From URNF01 sp045649855 (GTDB taxonomy: Bacteria; Bacillota; Clostridia; Oscillospirales; Acutalibacteraceae): a stretch of DNA of 30,609 nucleotides. The stretch is from the NCBI GenBank assembly GCA_045649855.1, contig JAZRQN010000069.1, positions 1 through 30,609 of the forward strand, in the 5' to 3' direction. Shown here one piece after another: positions 16,654 to 24,121 of this stretch (positions within the stretch are counted from its first letter, which is position 1; each line of letters opens with the position of its first letter). A program made the position numbers and the translations under genes. Below the pieces are notes generated by a model. That model ran no database searches. It saw only the letters and a list, made by a program, of their open reading frames with translations, and was not told the origin of the DNA.

Positions 16654-17793
16654 ATGGAGAAGGTATTTGACAGACTGCAAGATTGTTGCGGTTGCGCTTT
16701 GTGCGCGGAAAAATGCCCGGTTGGTGCGATTCATATGGAAACGGATGAATTTTCCTATCCATTCATCGACCGCAAAATATGTGTTGACTGCGGTCTTTGC
16801 CGTGAAATTTGTGTTATACAGCATCGTTCCGTTGACACATCTGATGCAAAACAAGCGTTTGCGGCTGTGGCAAAGGATGACACTGTACGTTTGAACAGTT
16901 CGTCGGGCGGTGCGTTTACGGTGCTGTCTGACGGGATTTTGGCACAAGACGGTGCGGTGTGCGGTGCGGCTTTTGATGAACAGATGCGTGTGTGCCATCA
17001 AATCGCTTTCACCAACGAGGCACGCGATGCAATGCGCGGTTCTAAATACGTGCAAAGTGATATGCGGAAAGTATATGCGGATTTGCGCGCTTGTCTGGAA
17101 TTGGGGAAGAGAGTGTTGTTTGTTGGTACACCTTGCTCGGTCGCGGCGGTGAAACGCTGTTTTGAAATGTATGAGGAGCGGTTGTTTACGGTGGACATTA
17201 TCTGCCACGGTGTTCCTTCTCCTGATGTTTGGCAACGATATATTTCGTACATTCAGCAGAAGTACGGCAAAAAAGTGGTCGGATATACGTTTCGAGATAA
17301 ATTGAACGGTTGGCATCGATATCATTCGGTTGTTACGTTTGAAGATGGTACCACGGCGCAGGATACGGATGCGGTGAATGCTTTTGAAGAACTGTTTCGA
17401 TACGACCTGTGCTTACGTCCGTCGTGCACTTCTTGCCCGTATACGACGGTTGCTCGTGAAGGCGATATCACCTTGGGGGATTTTTGGGGCGTGGATCACA
17501 TCTATCCCGAACTGGATGACGATAAAGGTGTATCTGCCGTTTTGATCAACACGGAGAAAGGTGAAACGTTGTTGCCGCTGTTACAGCAGGGGATGACCAT
17601 GCGGTCTTGTACTGTACAGGATATAGCGACATATCAGCAGAATATGCAAAAGCCGTCCACAGCCTCCGTGAAAGCGGATGCTTTCAGGAGAGATCTGCAC
17701 AACTTGCCGTTTGAATGTGTTCTCAAAAAATATACACGCGTGGGAGCGAGGCGTCGTTTGATTGATGCGATTAAACGTGTTTTGCCAAAATAA
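16654..17793 (+). CDS. FrhB-like iron-sulfur flavoprotein of polysaccharide clusters
   Basis: A 379-residue protein of the 'coenzyme F420 hydrogenase/dehydrogenase beta subunit' family. The N-terminus has two [4Fe-4S] motifs, CxxCxxCxxxC at Cys11/14/17/21 and at Cys43/46/49/53. Then come FrhB_N (NSSSGGAFTVLSDGIL) and FrhB_C (LFVGTPCSVAAVKR, VDIICHGVPSPDVW, FRDKLNGWH, CTSCPYTTVAREGDITLGDFWG with further Cys). Relatives are frequent in capsule clusters beside pyruvyl transferases, as here, but their reaction is not known to me. F420 is not expected in this lineage, so a flavin-dependent, ferredoxin-linked oxidoreduction of a sugar or lipid intermediate is my inference. Last gene of the cluster. 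Confidence 0.88.
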   Translation: MEKVFDRLQDCCGCALCAEKCPVGAIHMETDEFSYPFIDRKICVDCGLCREICVIQHRSVDTSDAKQAFAAVAKDDTVRLNSSSGGAFTVLSDGILAQDGAVCGAAFDEQMRVCHQIAFTNEARDAMRGSKYVQSDMRKVYADLRACLELGKRVLFVGTPCSVAAVKRCFEMYEERLFTVDIICHGVPSPDVWQRYISYIQQKYGKKVVGYTFRDKLNGWHRYHSVVTFEDGTTAQDTDAVNAFEELFRYDLCLRPSCTSCPYTTVAREGDITLGDFWGVDHIYPELDDDKGVSAVLINTEKGETLLPLLQQGMTMRSCTVQDIATYQQNMQKPSTASVKADAFRRDLHNLPFECVLKKYTRVGARRRLIDAIKRVLPK

Positions 17794-17799
17794 ACAGAG

Positions 17800-17828
17800 T
17801 TGACAGAAAGAGGATTATCTGCTAAAAT
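17800..17828 (+). promoter_or_regulatory. Strong sigma-A promoter for dinB
   Basis: A consensus -35 TTGACA (17800-17805) and TAAAAT -10 (17823-17828) with ideal 17-base spacing and TGC before the -10. It begins seven bases after the upstream stop codon. Confidence 0.9.
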
Positions 17829-17829
17829 A

Positions 17830-17843
17830 AGAACAAATGTTCG
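17830..17843 (+). promoter_or_regulatory. LexA (DinR/SOS) box over the dinB start site
   Basis: AGAACAAATGTTCG matches the Gram-positive LexA consensus CGAACRNRYGTTYG except for the first base, with perfect GAAC/GTTC half sites four bases apart. It starts two bases after the -10 and covers the likely transcription start, the standard place for repression. Confidence 0.88.
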
Positions 17844-17866
17844 TATATGGGTTTGGAGGGATCTTT

Positions 17867-19117
17867 GTGCCGAAAGACAGAGTGATTTTGCATTGTGATT
17901 GCAATGGATTTTTCGCATCTGTTGAGATGGTACGAGATCCTTCTTTGCGTGATGTTCCGATGGCGGTTTGCGGTGATCCTGAAAATCGACATGGTATTAT
18001 TTTGGCGAAAAACGAACTTGCGAAAGCGGCAGGCGTGGTAACGGCGGAAACTATCTGGAAAGCGCGGCAAAAGTGCCCGAATTTGCATTTGGTACGGCCG
18101 CATCACGATGAATACGCCGCCTATTCCGAACGGGTAAATGCTATCTATGCGCGGTATACCGATATGGTAGAGCCGTTTGGTATTGATGAATCTTGGTTGG
18201 ATGTTACGGGTAGTCAAAAACTGTTTGGTACAGGCGAGGAAATTGCGGATCGTTTGCGGATGGAGGTAAAAGCCGAAACAGGTTTGTCTATCTCGGTTGG
18301 CGTATCGTTCAACAAGGTGTTTGCCAAACTGGGCAGCGATTATAAAAAGCCGGATGCCACCACTGTGATTTCCCGGGAAAATATGCGTGATATCGTATAT
18401 CCTTTGCCTGTGGAAACGTTGCTGTATGTAGGCGGTGCGGTGAAAAAAGGGCTGGAAAAAATGATGATTCGCACGATCGGTGATTTGGCGGCAGCCGACC
18501 GCTCGTTGTTGCGTTCAACATTTGGAAAAGCGGGAGAGATGCTGTCGATTTATGCTCGCGGTGAGGATGCGGAGGCGGTACGTCGCCTGGATGATGAGCG
18601 TGAAGTCAAATCGGTAGGAAACGGTATGACCTTTCGACATGATCTGTGCGATGACGAAGAAATATATACGGCGATTTGTATGCTGTCCGATTCGGTTGCG
18701 GCGCGCTTGCGCAAGCGAGGGCTGTATTGTCGTACCGTGCAGTTAACCGTCAAAACGCCGTCATTTCAAAATTGCAATCGACAGCAACAGTTATCACAAG
18801 CAACTTCTTTGTCTCGCGAAATCGCTTTTTCGGCTATGGAGTTGTTCAAAAAGAGTGAGTTTTACCGTACACCTATTCGAATGCTCACCGTTACTGCCGC
18901 AAATCTGTCAGATAACGAGAGTGCTGAGCAAATCTCTTTGTTTGAAGAAGAAGGGGAAGTGCAGACGCACGAAAAACTCAAGCGATTGGAAACGGCAATG
19001 GACGGAATTCGCGGAAAATACGGCCGTTCTTCCATTGGAATCGGCTCTTTGTTGCATAATGATTTTATATCTTCATCGAAAAATCAAAATGATGAAGAAA
19101 AAATCGAAAAATCATAA
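17867..19117 (+). CDS. dinB: DNA polymerase IV (Y-family)
   Basis: A 416-residue error-prone translesion polymerase. The catalytic metal ligands are seen as Asp11 in HCDCNGFFASVE (Phe16 near the steric gate) and Asp107-Glu108 in PFGIDESWLDVT. SVGVSFNKVFAKLGSDYKKPD is the palm/thumb signature, the little-finger domain follows from ~235, and a beta-clamp-binding motif QISLF is at 355-359. GTG at 17867 is the start, with GGAGGG six bases upstream; the in-frame ATG at 17837 lies within the LexA box. Usual clostridial relatives read CDLNNFY at the active site, so the Cys12/Gly14 variant is mildly unusual. SOS-inducible judging by the operator. Confidence 0.95.
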   Translation: MPKDRVILHCDCNGFFASVEMVRDPSLRDVPMAVCGDPENRHGIILAKNELAKAAGVVTAETIWKARQKCPNLHLVRPHHDEYAAYSERVNAIYARYTDMVEPFGIDESWLDVTGSQKLFGTGEEIADRLRMEVKAETGLSISVGVSFNKVFAKLGSDYKKPDATTVISRENMRDIVYPLPVETLLYVGGAVKKGLEKMMIRTIGDLAAADRSLLRSTFGKAGEMLSIYARGEDAEAVRRLDDEREVKSVGNGMTFRHDLCDDEEIYTAICMLSDSVAARLRKRGLYCRTVQLTVKTPSFQNCNRQQQLSQATSLSREIAFSAMELFKKSEFYRTPIRMLTVTAANLSDNESAEQISLFEEEGEVQTHEKLKRLETAMDGIRGKYGRSSIGIGSLLHNDFISSSKNQNDEEKIEKS

Positions 19118-19125
19118 AATTTATA

Positions 19126-19154
19126 TTGACAAATGCAAATTTGTTCAGTATAAT
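19126..19154 (+). promoter_or_regulatory. Consensus promoter for the tRNA genes
   Basis: Perfect TTGACA (19126-19131) and TATAAT (19149-19154) with 17-base spacing, nine bases after the dinB stop, fit for strong tRNA transcription. Confidence 0.95.
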
Positions 19155-19192
19155 AATCAACGTTGCACGCGAGTAGAGCTCGTTTGTACGAT

Positions 19193-19269
19193 GGCCCGGT
19201 AGTTCAGCTGGTTAGAACGCTAGCCTGTCACGCTAGAGGTCGACGGTTCGAGCCCGTTCCGGGTCGCCA
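19193..19269 (+). tRNA. tRNA-Asp (GTC)
   Basis: A 77-base cloverleaf: acceptor GGCCCGG pairs with CCGGGTC, anticodon stem CTAGC/GCTAG holds loop CTGTCAC with anticodon GTC at 19227-19229, T arm GGTTCGAGCC, discriminator G, and an encoded CCA. Confidence 0.97.
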
Positions 19270-19272
19270 TTT

Positions 19273-19347
<75 letters not shown>

Positions 19348-19348
<1 letters not shown>

Positions 19349-19380
19349 AACACCCTTTACGAACGTAAAGGGTGTTTTTT
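19348..19380 (+). terminator. Terminator after tRNA-Thr
   Basis: A stem AAACACCCTTTACG with its exact complement around a 2-4 base loop, followed by T residues. It begins at the last A of the tRNA CCA. Only 26 bases separate it from hppA. Confidence 0.92.
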
Positions 19381-19406
19381 GTTATTTTTTAACCGCGTGG
19401 AGGTTG

Positions 19407-21497
19407 ATGAAATTGGATCTTTGGCTGGTTCTGTTAGTGTTTGCGGGTTCGGTTTTGGCACTTCTCTTTGCGTTGACAATGACGCGAAAGGTGATGTCGT
19501 ATTCCGAAGGAACGGATCTGATGAAGAAGATTTCTTTGTCTATTCGTAAAGGCGCTAATGCTTATTTGAAACGTCAGTATAAAATCGTGCTGATCTTTTT
19601 CGGCGTGATGTTTGTGGTGCTCGGTGCAATGGCTTTGATGGGCTATTTGACCCCGTATGTGCCTTTTGCGTTTGTAACGGGCGGCTTTTTCTCCGCTTTG
19701 TCCGGTTACGTCGGCATGAAAATTGCGACGTTTGCCAATGCGAGAACCGCCAATGCGTGTCAGGATAGTCTGAACCGTGGTTTGCGTGTGGCGTTTTCCG
19801 CCGGTAGCGTGATGGGCTTCACGGTGGTAGGTCTCGGACTGTTGGATATGGCGGTATGGTTCTTCTTGCTCCGTTTTGTGTTCCACCTGGATAGTGAAGC
19901 AATCACCAGCGCTATGCTCACCTTTGGTATGGGCGCATCTTCGATGGCATTGTTTGCCAGAGTTGGTGGCGGTGTGTTCACCAAAGCCGCTGACGTGGGT
20001 GCGGACCTTGTTGGTAAGGTGGAAGCAGGTATCCCGGAAGATGATCCGCGCAATCCGGCGGTTATTGCGGATAACGTCGGCGATAACGTCGGCGACGTTG
20101 CAGGTATGGGTGCTGACCTTTACGAATCGTATGTCGGTTCTATCATTTCTGCGTCTGCGCTGGGCGTTGCCGCTTTCCATTCGATGGAAGCAATGGCATT
20201 GCCGATGTTGTTGGCCGCTGTCGGCGTCGTTTGTTCTATCATCGGCACCTTTCTTGTCAGAACCAAAGAAGGCGCTACACAAAAGCAACTTCTCGGCGCG
20301 TTGGCACGTGGTACGAATTTGGCGGCTATTTTGATTGCAATCGTATCCTTGCCGGTGGTATATTACATATTAGGTAAAGACAACTGGATGCTGTATTTTG
20401 CAATTTTGGCAGGTCTGGTTGCCGGTGTTTTGATTGGTCAAGCTACTGAATATTTCACGTCTGATAGTTATAAACCCACCAGAAAATTGGCTTCCGCCTC
20501 CGAAACCGGTACAGCGACGATCATCATCAGTGGATTGTCTGTTGGTATGCTGTCTACGTTGTTCCCGATTTTGATTATCGCGGTATGCGTGTTGGTTGCG
20601 TATTTCGTGGCAGGCGGCGGAAACTCTGCCGCTATGGGACTTTACGGTATCGCGCTTGCGGCTGTCGGTATGTTGTCCACGCTGGGTATTACCCTTGCTA
20701 CTGATGCTTACGGTCCTGTGGCGGATAACGCAGGCGGTATCGCTGAAATGGCAGGTTTGGATAAAAAGGTCAGAGAGAGAACCGATGCGCTGGATTCTCT
20801 GGGCAACACCACCGCGGCAACCGGAAAAGGCTTTGCTATCGGTTCTGCGGCTTTGACCGCTTTGGCGTTGGTTGCTTCTTATATTGATAAAGTTAACACG
20901 ATTGAAGGCGGTGCATTGAAAATTGCCAACCTGAATATCACCAATCCTACCGTTCTGGTTGGTTTGTTTGTTGGTGCGTGCTTGCCGTTTGTGTTTGCGG
21001 CTCTCACCATGAACTCGGTTGGTCGTGCGGCACAGAGTGTTGTGAAAGAAGTGCGTCGTCAGTTTAAAGAGATTAAAGGCTTGATGGAAGGCGAGGCTGA
21101 AGCGGATTACGCCAGTTGCGTTGACCTGTGCACTAAGGCCAGCCTGCGTGAAATGGTGCTTCCCACCATTGTTGCAGTGGTTGTGCCGATCATAGTCGGT
21201 ATGGTGTTGGGTTGTACGGGTGTTGTGGGTATGCTTGCCGGTGCAACGGTTTCCGGTTTCCTGATGGCGATTTTTATGTCCAATTCCGGCGGTGCTTGGG
21301 ATAATGCAAAGAAATACATTGAAAGCGGTGCACACGGCGGCAAAGGTTCTGACAACCATAAAGCCACCGTTGTGGGCGATACGGTTGGCGATCCTTTCAA
21401 GGATACCGCAGGCCCTGCAATCAATATTTTGATTAAATTGCTTTCTATGGTTTCCATTGTATTTGCCGCTTTGGTGGTACAAAGTTCGATATTGTAA
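19407..21497 (+). CDS. hppA: K+-dependent membrane-bound pyrophosphatase, probably Na+-pumping
   Basis: It hydrolyses pyrophosphate and uses the energy to pump ions across the membrane. About 696 residues with ~16 helices, normal for the family. The substrate site is DVGADLVGKVEAGIPEDDPRNPAVIADNVGDNVGD (about 197-231), with further Asp-rich sites in DAYGPVADNAGGIAEM and GDTVGDPFKDTAGPAIN. Residues Ala470 and Gly473 in GNTTAATGKG are the pair known for K+-dependent enzymes (Lys/Thr in K+-independent ones). Glu240 in DLYES is where Na+-pumping members have their gate Glu, so Na+ transport is likely, though dual Na+/H+ pumping is possible. Start is uncertain: ATG at 19407 is three bases after GGAGG, while TTG at 19413 has better spacing. 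Confidence 0.95.
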   Translation: MKLDLWLVLLVFAGSVLALLFALTMTRKVMSYSEGTDLMKKISLSIRKGANAYLKRQYKIVLIFFGVMFVVLGAMALMGYLTPYVPFAFVTGGFFSALSGYVGMKIATFANARTANACQDSLNRGLRVAFSAGSVMGFTVVGLGLLDMAVWFFLLRFVFHLDSEAITSAMLTFGMGASSMALFARVGGGVFTKAADVGADLVGKVEAGIPEDDPRNPAVIADNVGDNVGDVAGMGADLYESYVGSIISASALGVAAFHSMEAMALPMLLAAVGVVCSIIGTFLVRTKEGATQKQLLGALARGTNLAAILIAIVSLPVVYYILGKDNWMLYFAILAGLVAGVLIGQATEYFTSDSYKPTRKLASASETGTATIIISGLSVGMLSTLFPILIIAVCVLVAYFVAGGGNSAAMGLYGIALAAVGMLSTLGITLATDAYGPVADNAGGIAEMAGLDKKVRERTDALDSLGNTTAATGKGFAIGSAALTALALVASYIDKVNTIEGGALKIANLNITNPTVLVGLFVGACLPFVFAALTMNSVGRAAQSVVKEVRRQFKEIKGLMEGEAEADYASCVDLCTKASLREMVLPTIVAVVVPIIVGMVLGCTGVVGMLAGATVSGFLMAIFMSNSGGAWDNAKKYIESGAHGGKGSDNHKATVVGDTVGDPFKDTAGPAINILIKLLSMVSIVFAALVVQSSIL

Positions 21498-21502
21498 GCT
21501 AC

Positions 21503-21535
21503 AAAAACGCCTTGAGAATATCTCGAGGCGTTTTT
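21503..21535 (+). terminator. Terminator after hppA
   Basis: A stem AAAAACGCCTTGAGA with complement (one T-G wobble) around ATA, followed by five T. It starts six bases after the stop codon. Confidence 0.93.
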
Positions 21536-21551
21536 ATCTTTCGTTAACATC

Positions 21552-21580
21552 TTGCGCTTTGTGTTCAGATTTGATATACT
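21552..21580 (+). promoter_or_regulatory. Promoter for the small lipoprotein
   Basis: TTGCGC (21552-21557) and TATACT (21575-21580) with 17-base spacing and TGA before the -10 (extended -10). Confidence 0.8.
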
Positions 21581-21619
21581 GTTTAAAAATACGGTTTCCT
21601 TTTGAAAGGCGGTTGTGCT

Positions 21620-22111
21620 ATGAGAAGAATGGTAGCGTTGTTTGCGATTGTTTTGCTGATTTGTTGTGTATTTGTCGGGTGCAAAACAGAGGAAGAACAA
21701 CATGTGGTGGCTACACATATTATGTTTAACAATACTGAAGTGAAACTGGGTGCGGTGTATGATAGCACTCTGGCTGAGGCACTTGGAAAAGTTGCAGGCA
21801 CAGAAGAAATCTCCAGTTGTCATTACGATGGTATGGATACCATCTATCGTTATGGAGATCACCTGCAGATTTACACCTATCTGTCCGAAGGAAAGAATGT
21901 GATGTATACTTTGAAAATAGGTAACGATCGTATTAAAACTGCGGAAGGTGCTTATGTAGGCATGACCTATGAGCAGATTGTGGAGTTGTATGGTGAAGAA
22001 TACACCGAATTGCCCAACGGCATTTCCTATCCGTTACCTGTTGAAAAACAACACCTGATTTTCCGTATGAAAGACGATGTTGTAACCTACATTGAATATT
22101 ATGCCGAATAA
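21620..22111 (+). CDS. Predicted lipoprotein, function unknown
   Basis: A 163-residue protein with a Met-Arg-Arg start, a hydrophobic core and a lipobox VFVGC giving a lipidated Cys near residue 22. The exported part may hold two halves of similar shape, each with a 'Gxxy...v...yG' pattern (LGAVYDSTLAEALGKVAG and VGMTYEQIVELYGEEYTE), like the small beta folds of BLIP/SmpA-type lipoproteins; this is shape-based inference. ATG at 21620 is chosen with AAAGG ten bases upstream; a TTG six codons earlier is less likely. Monocistronic between its own promoter and terminator. Confidence 0.78.
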   Translation: MRRMVALFAIVLLICCVFVGCKTEEEQHVVATHIMFNNTEVKLGAVYDSTLAEALGKVAGTEEISSCHYDGMDTIYRYGDHLQIYTYLSEGKNVMYTLKIGNDRIKTAEGAYVGMTYEQIVELYGEEYTELPNGISYPLPVEKQHLIFRMKDDVVTYIEYYAE

Positions 22112-22114
22112 ACC

Positions 22115-22145
22115 AAAACCGCCGAATATTCATTCGGCGGTTTTT
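22115..22145 (+). terminator. Terminator after the small lipoprotein
   Basis: A perfect 13-bp stem (AAAACCGCCGAAT at 22115-22127 with its complement at 22132-22144), 4-base loop and a terminal T run. Confidence 0.94.
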
Positions 22146-22237
22146 CATATATATTCAGGATGATAAATGAAATCGCAATGAGAAAGGATACGCGTTTTGT
22201 ATAATACATAAGTTTTGTTGTTTGGCCATTGTATCCG

Positions 22238-22266
22238 TTGACTTTTTCGATAAAAAGCGGTAAAAT
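22238..22266 (+). promoter_or_regulatory. Promoter for the lipid kinase operon
   Basis: TTGACT (22238-22243) and TAAAAT (22261-22266) with 17-base spacing. Transcription should start near 22273, leaving a leader of about 65 bases. The 92 bases between the upstream terminator and this promoter show no gene. Confidence 0.8.
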
Positions 22267-22282
22267 AATTGTTTGTAAAGCG

Positions 22283-22314
22283 GTTGTCGGCGGATAATCG
22301 ACAACACGCGTTGT
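22283..22314 (+). other. Overlapping inverted repeats in the lipid kinase leader
   Basis: GTTGTCG (22283-22289) is exactly complementary to CGACAAC (22299-22305), and the ACAAC of that arm (22301-22305) can instead pair with GTTGT (22310-22314). The two hairpins exclude each other. Neither has a T run, so this is not a simple terminator; an operator or a leader switch is possible. Confidence 0.45.
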
Positions 22315-22340
22315 ATACTGTATTTGAAAGGGGCGTCATG

Positions 22341-23225
22341 ATGGAAGAACGTGTATTGTTGATTGTCAATCCGTGTGCCGGGCAGAAACAAGCCAAGCGG
22401 TATTTGGCGGATATTTTATGTCTGTTTCGCGAACACGGATATATTACTACCGTCATGATGACAAATGCGCGCGGCGATGCGGTTCAACTTGTGAAACAAT
22501 ACGGTAACGAGATGGATAAAATCGTGTGCATCGGTGGGGACGGTACGTTTAACGAGGTTATGAACGGTGTGTTGGAAGCAGGGCTCAATATACCAATCGG
22601 ATATATTCCTGCGGGCAGTACCAATGATTTTGCCAATAGTTTGAAACTGCCCAAAAATATTATGAAAGCCGCCAAACTGGTTGTAGAAGGTCAACCACGC
22701 AGCATTGACGTGGGACGGTTTGGGGATCGGTATTTCTGCTACGTTGCATCTTTTGGCGCGTTCACGAAAGCATCTTATTCCACGCCTCAAAACGTTAAAA
22801 ACGCATTGGGGCATTTGGCGTACGTGTTGGAGGGGATCAAAGATATTCCGTCCATCCGTCCGATACATTTGCGGTTTGATACGTCGGAGGGTACGTTGGA
22901 AGGAGATTATCTCTTTGGCGCTATCAGCAATTCGACGTCGGTTGGCGGTATTTTGACGCTGGATCCCGATGTTGTGGATATGAATGACGGGAAATTTGAA
23001 TTGTTGTTGGTGAAATCTCCTGCTAATATCAACGAACTGAATGAGATTATTATTGCGCTGACCACTCAAAAGTACGACTATCCTGCACTGTCTTTTTGTG
23101 CAACATCCGAGGTTACAATATATGCACCGAAAGATATGAAGTGGACGTTAGACGGTGAATGCGCGGACAGCGGAGAGAAAACGGTGGTTCACAACATTCA
23201 CAGCGCTATTCAGCTGATTATGTAA
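22341..23225 (+). CDS. Diacylglycerol kinase / YegS-like lipid kinase
   Basis: A 294-residue soluble lipid kinase of the DAGK catalytic (DgkB/YegS/BmrU) family, which phosphorylates diacylglycerol or a related lipid at the membrane and recycles it to phosphatidic acid. The nucleotide-binding motifs are clear: LLIVNPCAGQKQAK at the start, CIGGDGTFNEVMNGVLE, and IPAGSTNDFANSLKLP, with the later SVGGILTLDPDVVDMNDGKFEL motif. ATG at 22341 is preferred because GAAAGGGG is seven bases upstream; ATG at 22338 is the alternative. It precedes the pyridoxal kinase gene by 20 bases. DgkB versus another lipid kinase cannot be decided. Confidence 0.9.
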   Translation: MEERVLLIVNPCAGQKQAKRYLADILCLFREHGYITTVMMTNARGDAVQLVKQYGNEMDKIVCIGGDGTFNEVMNGVLEAGLNIPIGYIPAGSTNDFANSLKLPKNIMKAAKLVVEGQPRSIDVGRFGDRYFCYVASFGAFTKASYSTPQNVKNALGHLAYVLEGIKDIPSIRPIHLRFDTSEGTLEGDYLFGAISNSTSVGGILTLDPDVVDMNDGKFELLLVKSPANINELNEIIIALTTQKYDYPALSFCATSEVTIYAPKDMKWTLDGECADSGEKTVVHNIHSAIQLIM

Positions 23226-23245
23226 AATATCACGGGAGTGATAGA

Positions 23246-24076
23246 ATGAAAAGAATTGTTACAATACAAGATATTTCCTGTGTTGGAAAATGCTCTTTAA
23301 CTGTCGCGCTGCCCATTATTTCTGCGATGGGCATTGAAACGGCGGTGCTGCCGACGGCGGTGTTATCCACCCATACGGCGTTTTCGGATTTTTTCTTTCG
23401 TGATCTGACGGCGGATATGTCTAAGATCAGCGAGCAATGGGAACGTCAGAATTTGCAGTTTGATGCGATATATACCGGTTATCTCGGTTCTCCGGAGCAG
23501 GTTAAACACGTCAGTGAGATTATGGATCGCTTTGGCGGCAATGATACGTTGGTAGTTGTCGATCCCGTGATGGGGGATAACGGCAAGTTGTACACCGGAT
23601 TTACCGAAGGATTTGCCGAGAAAATGGCAATGCTTTGCAGTAAAGCGGATGTTATCGTCCCGAACATGACCGAGGCTACGGCTTTGTTGGGTATGCCGTA
23701 TCAAGAGAACTATAATCTTGCGGATGTGCGGGGAATGCTGAGCCGTTTGACCGCTATGGGCGCTAAAAAGGCTGTGCTGACAGGGGTTGTGTTCCCATCC
23801 GGAGAGGTGGGGGCTATGGCTTACGATCGGGAATCGGATACATATTTGTCGTATTCTCGCGAATATATCACCAAAAATTTCCATGGCACAGGGGATGTGT
23901 TCGCCTCCACGTTGACCGGCGCGCTGGTTCGTGGATTATCGCTTTTGGATGCTATGAAATTAGCAGTGGATTTTACGGTGGAATGTATTCAGAAAACCAT
24001 GGACGATCCTGCCGCGGTATGGTACGGTGTGAATTTTGAACAGGCGTTACCGTCTTTGATGGATACGTTCAAATAA
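23246..24076 (+). CDS. pdxY: Pyridoxal/pyridoxamine kinase (PdxY-like)
   Basis: A 276-residue ribokinase-fold enzyme that phosphorylates B6 vitamers with ATP in the cytosol (salvage). Family marks are IVTIQDISCVGKCSLTVALPI at the N-terminus, VLPTAVLSTHTAFSDF, VVDPVMGDNGKLY, VPNMTEATALLG, and the GTGD anion-hole motif with catalytic Asp in FHGTGDVFASTLTGAL near residue 215. GGGAG lies seven bases before the ATG; longer upstream in-frame reading overlaps the lipid kinase gene. A hydroxymethylpyrimidine kinase is the main alternative, but the N-terminal motif favours B6. Operon partner of the lipid kinase. Confidence 0.9.
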   Translation: MKRIVTIQDISCVGKCSLTVALPIISAMGIETAVLPTAVLSTHTAFSDFFFRDLTADMSKISEQWERQNLQFDAIYTGYLGSPEQVKHVSEIMDRFGGNDTLVVVDPVMGDNGKLYTGFTEGFAEKMAMLCSKADVIVPNMTEATALLGMPYQENYNLADVRGMLSRLTAMGAKKAVLTGVVFPSGEVGAMAYDRESDTYLSYSREYITKNFHGTGDVFASTLTGALVRGLSLLDAMKLAVDFTVECIQKTMDDPAAVWYGVNFEQALPSLMDTFK

Positions 24077-24113
24077 AAACGGCGTTTACACCGAGTGGCA
24101 TAAACACCGTTTT
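24076..24113. terminator. Bidirectional terminator between convergent genes
   Basis: AAAACGGCGTTTA (24076-24088) pairs with TAAACACCGTTTT (24101-24113) with one mismatch. T runs follow on both strands, so it can serve the pdxY-like gene (plus) and the pseudouridine synthase (minus). Confidence 0.82.
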
Positions 24114-24121
24114 GAAATGTT

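Noticed and set aside
20370..21482. A 370-residue minus-strand open frame opposite hppA
   Set aside because: The translation is rich in His, Arg, Asn and Gln, typical of the complement of a membrane protein gene; no start signals. Same reasoning for 19434-20288 and 15789-16499.
22200..22205. A perfect TATAAT upstream of the lipid kinase
   Set aside because: No -35 at 16-18 bases (AATGAG region) and no gene close behind; the TTGACT/TAAAAT pair at 22238-22266 is better placed.
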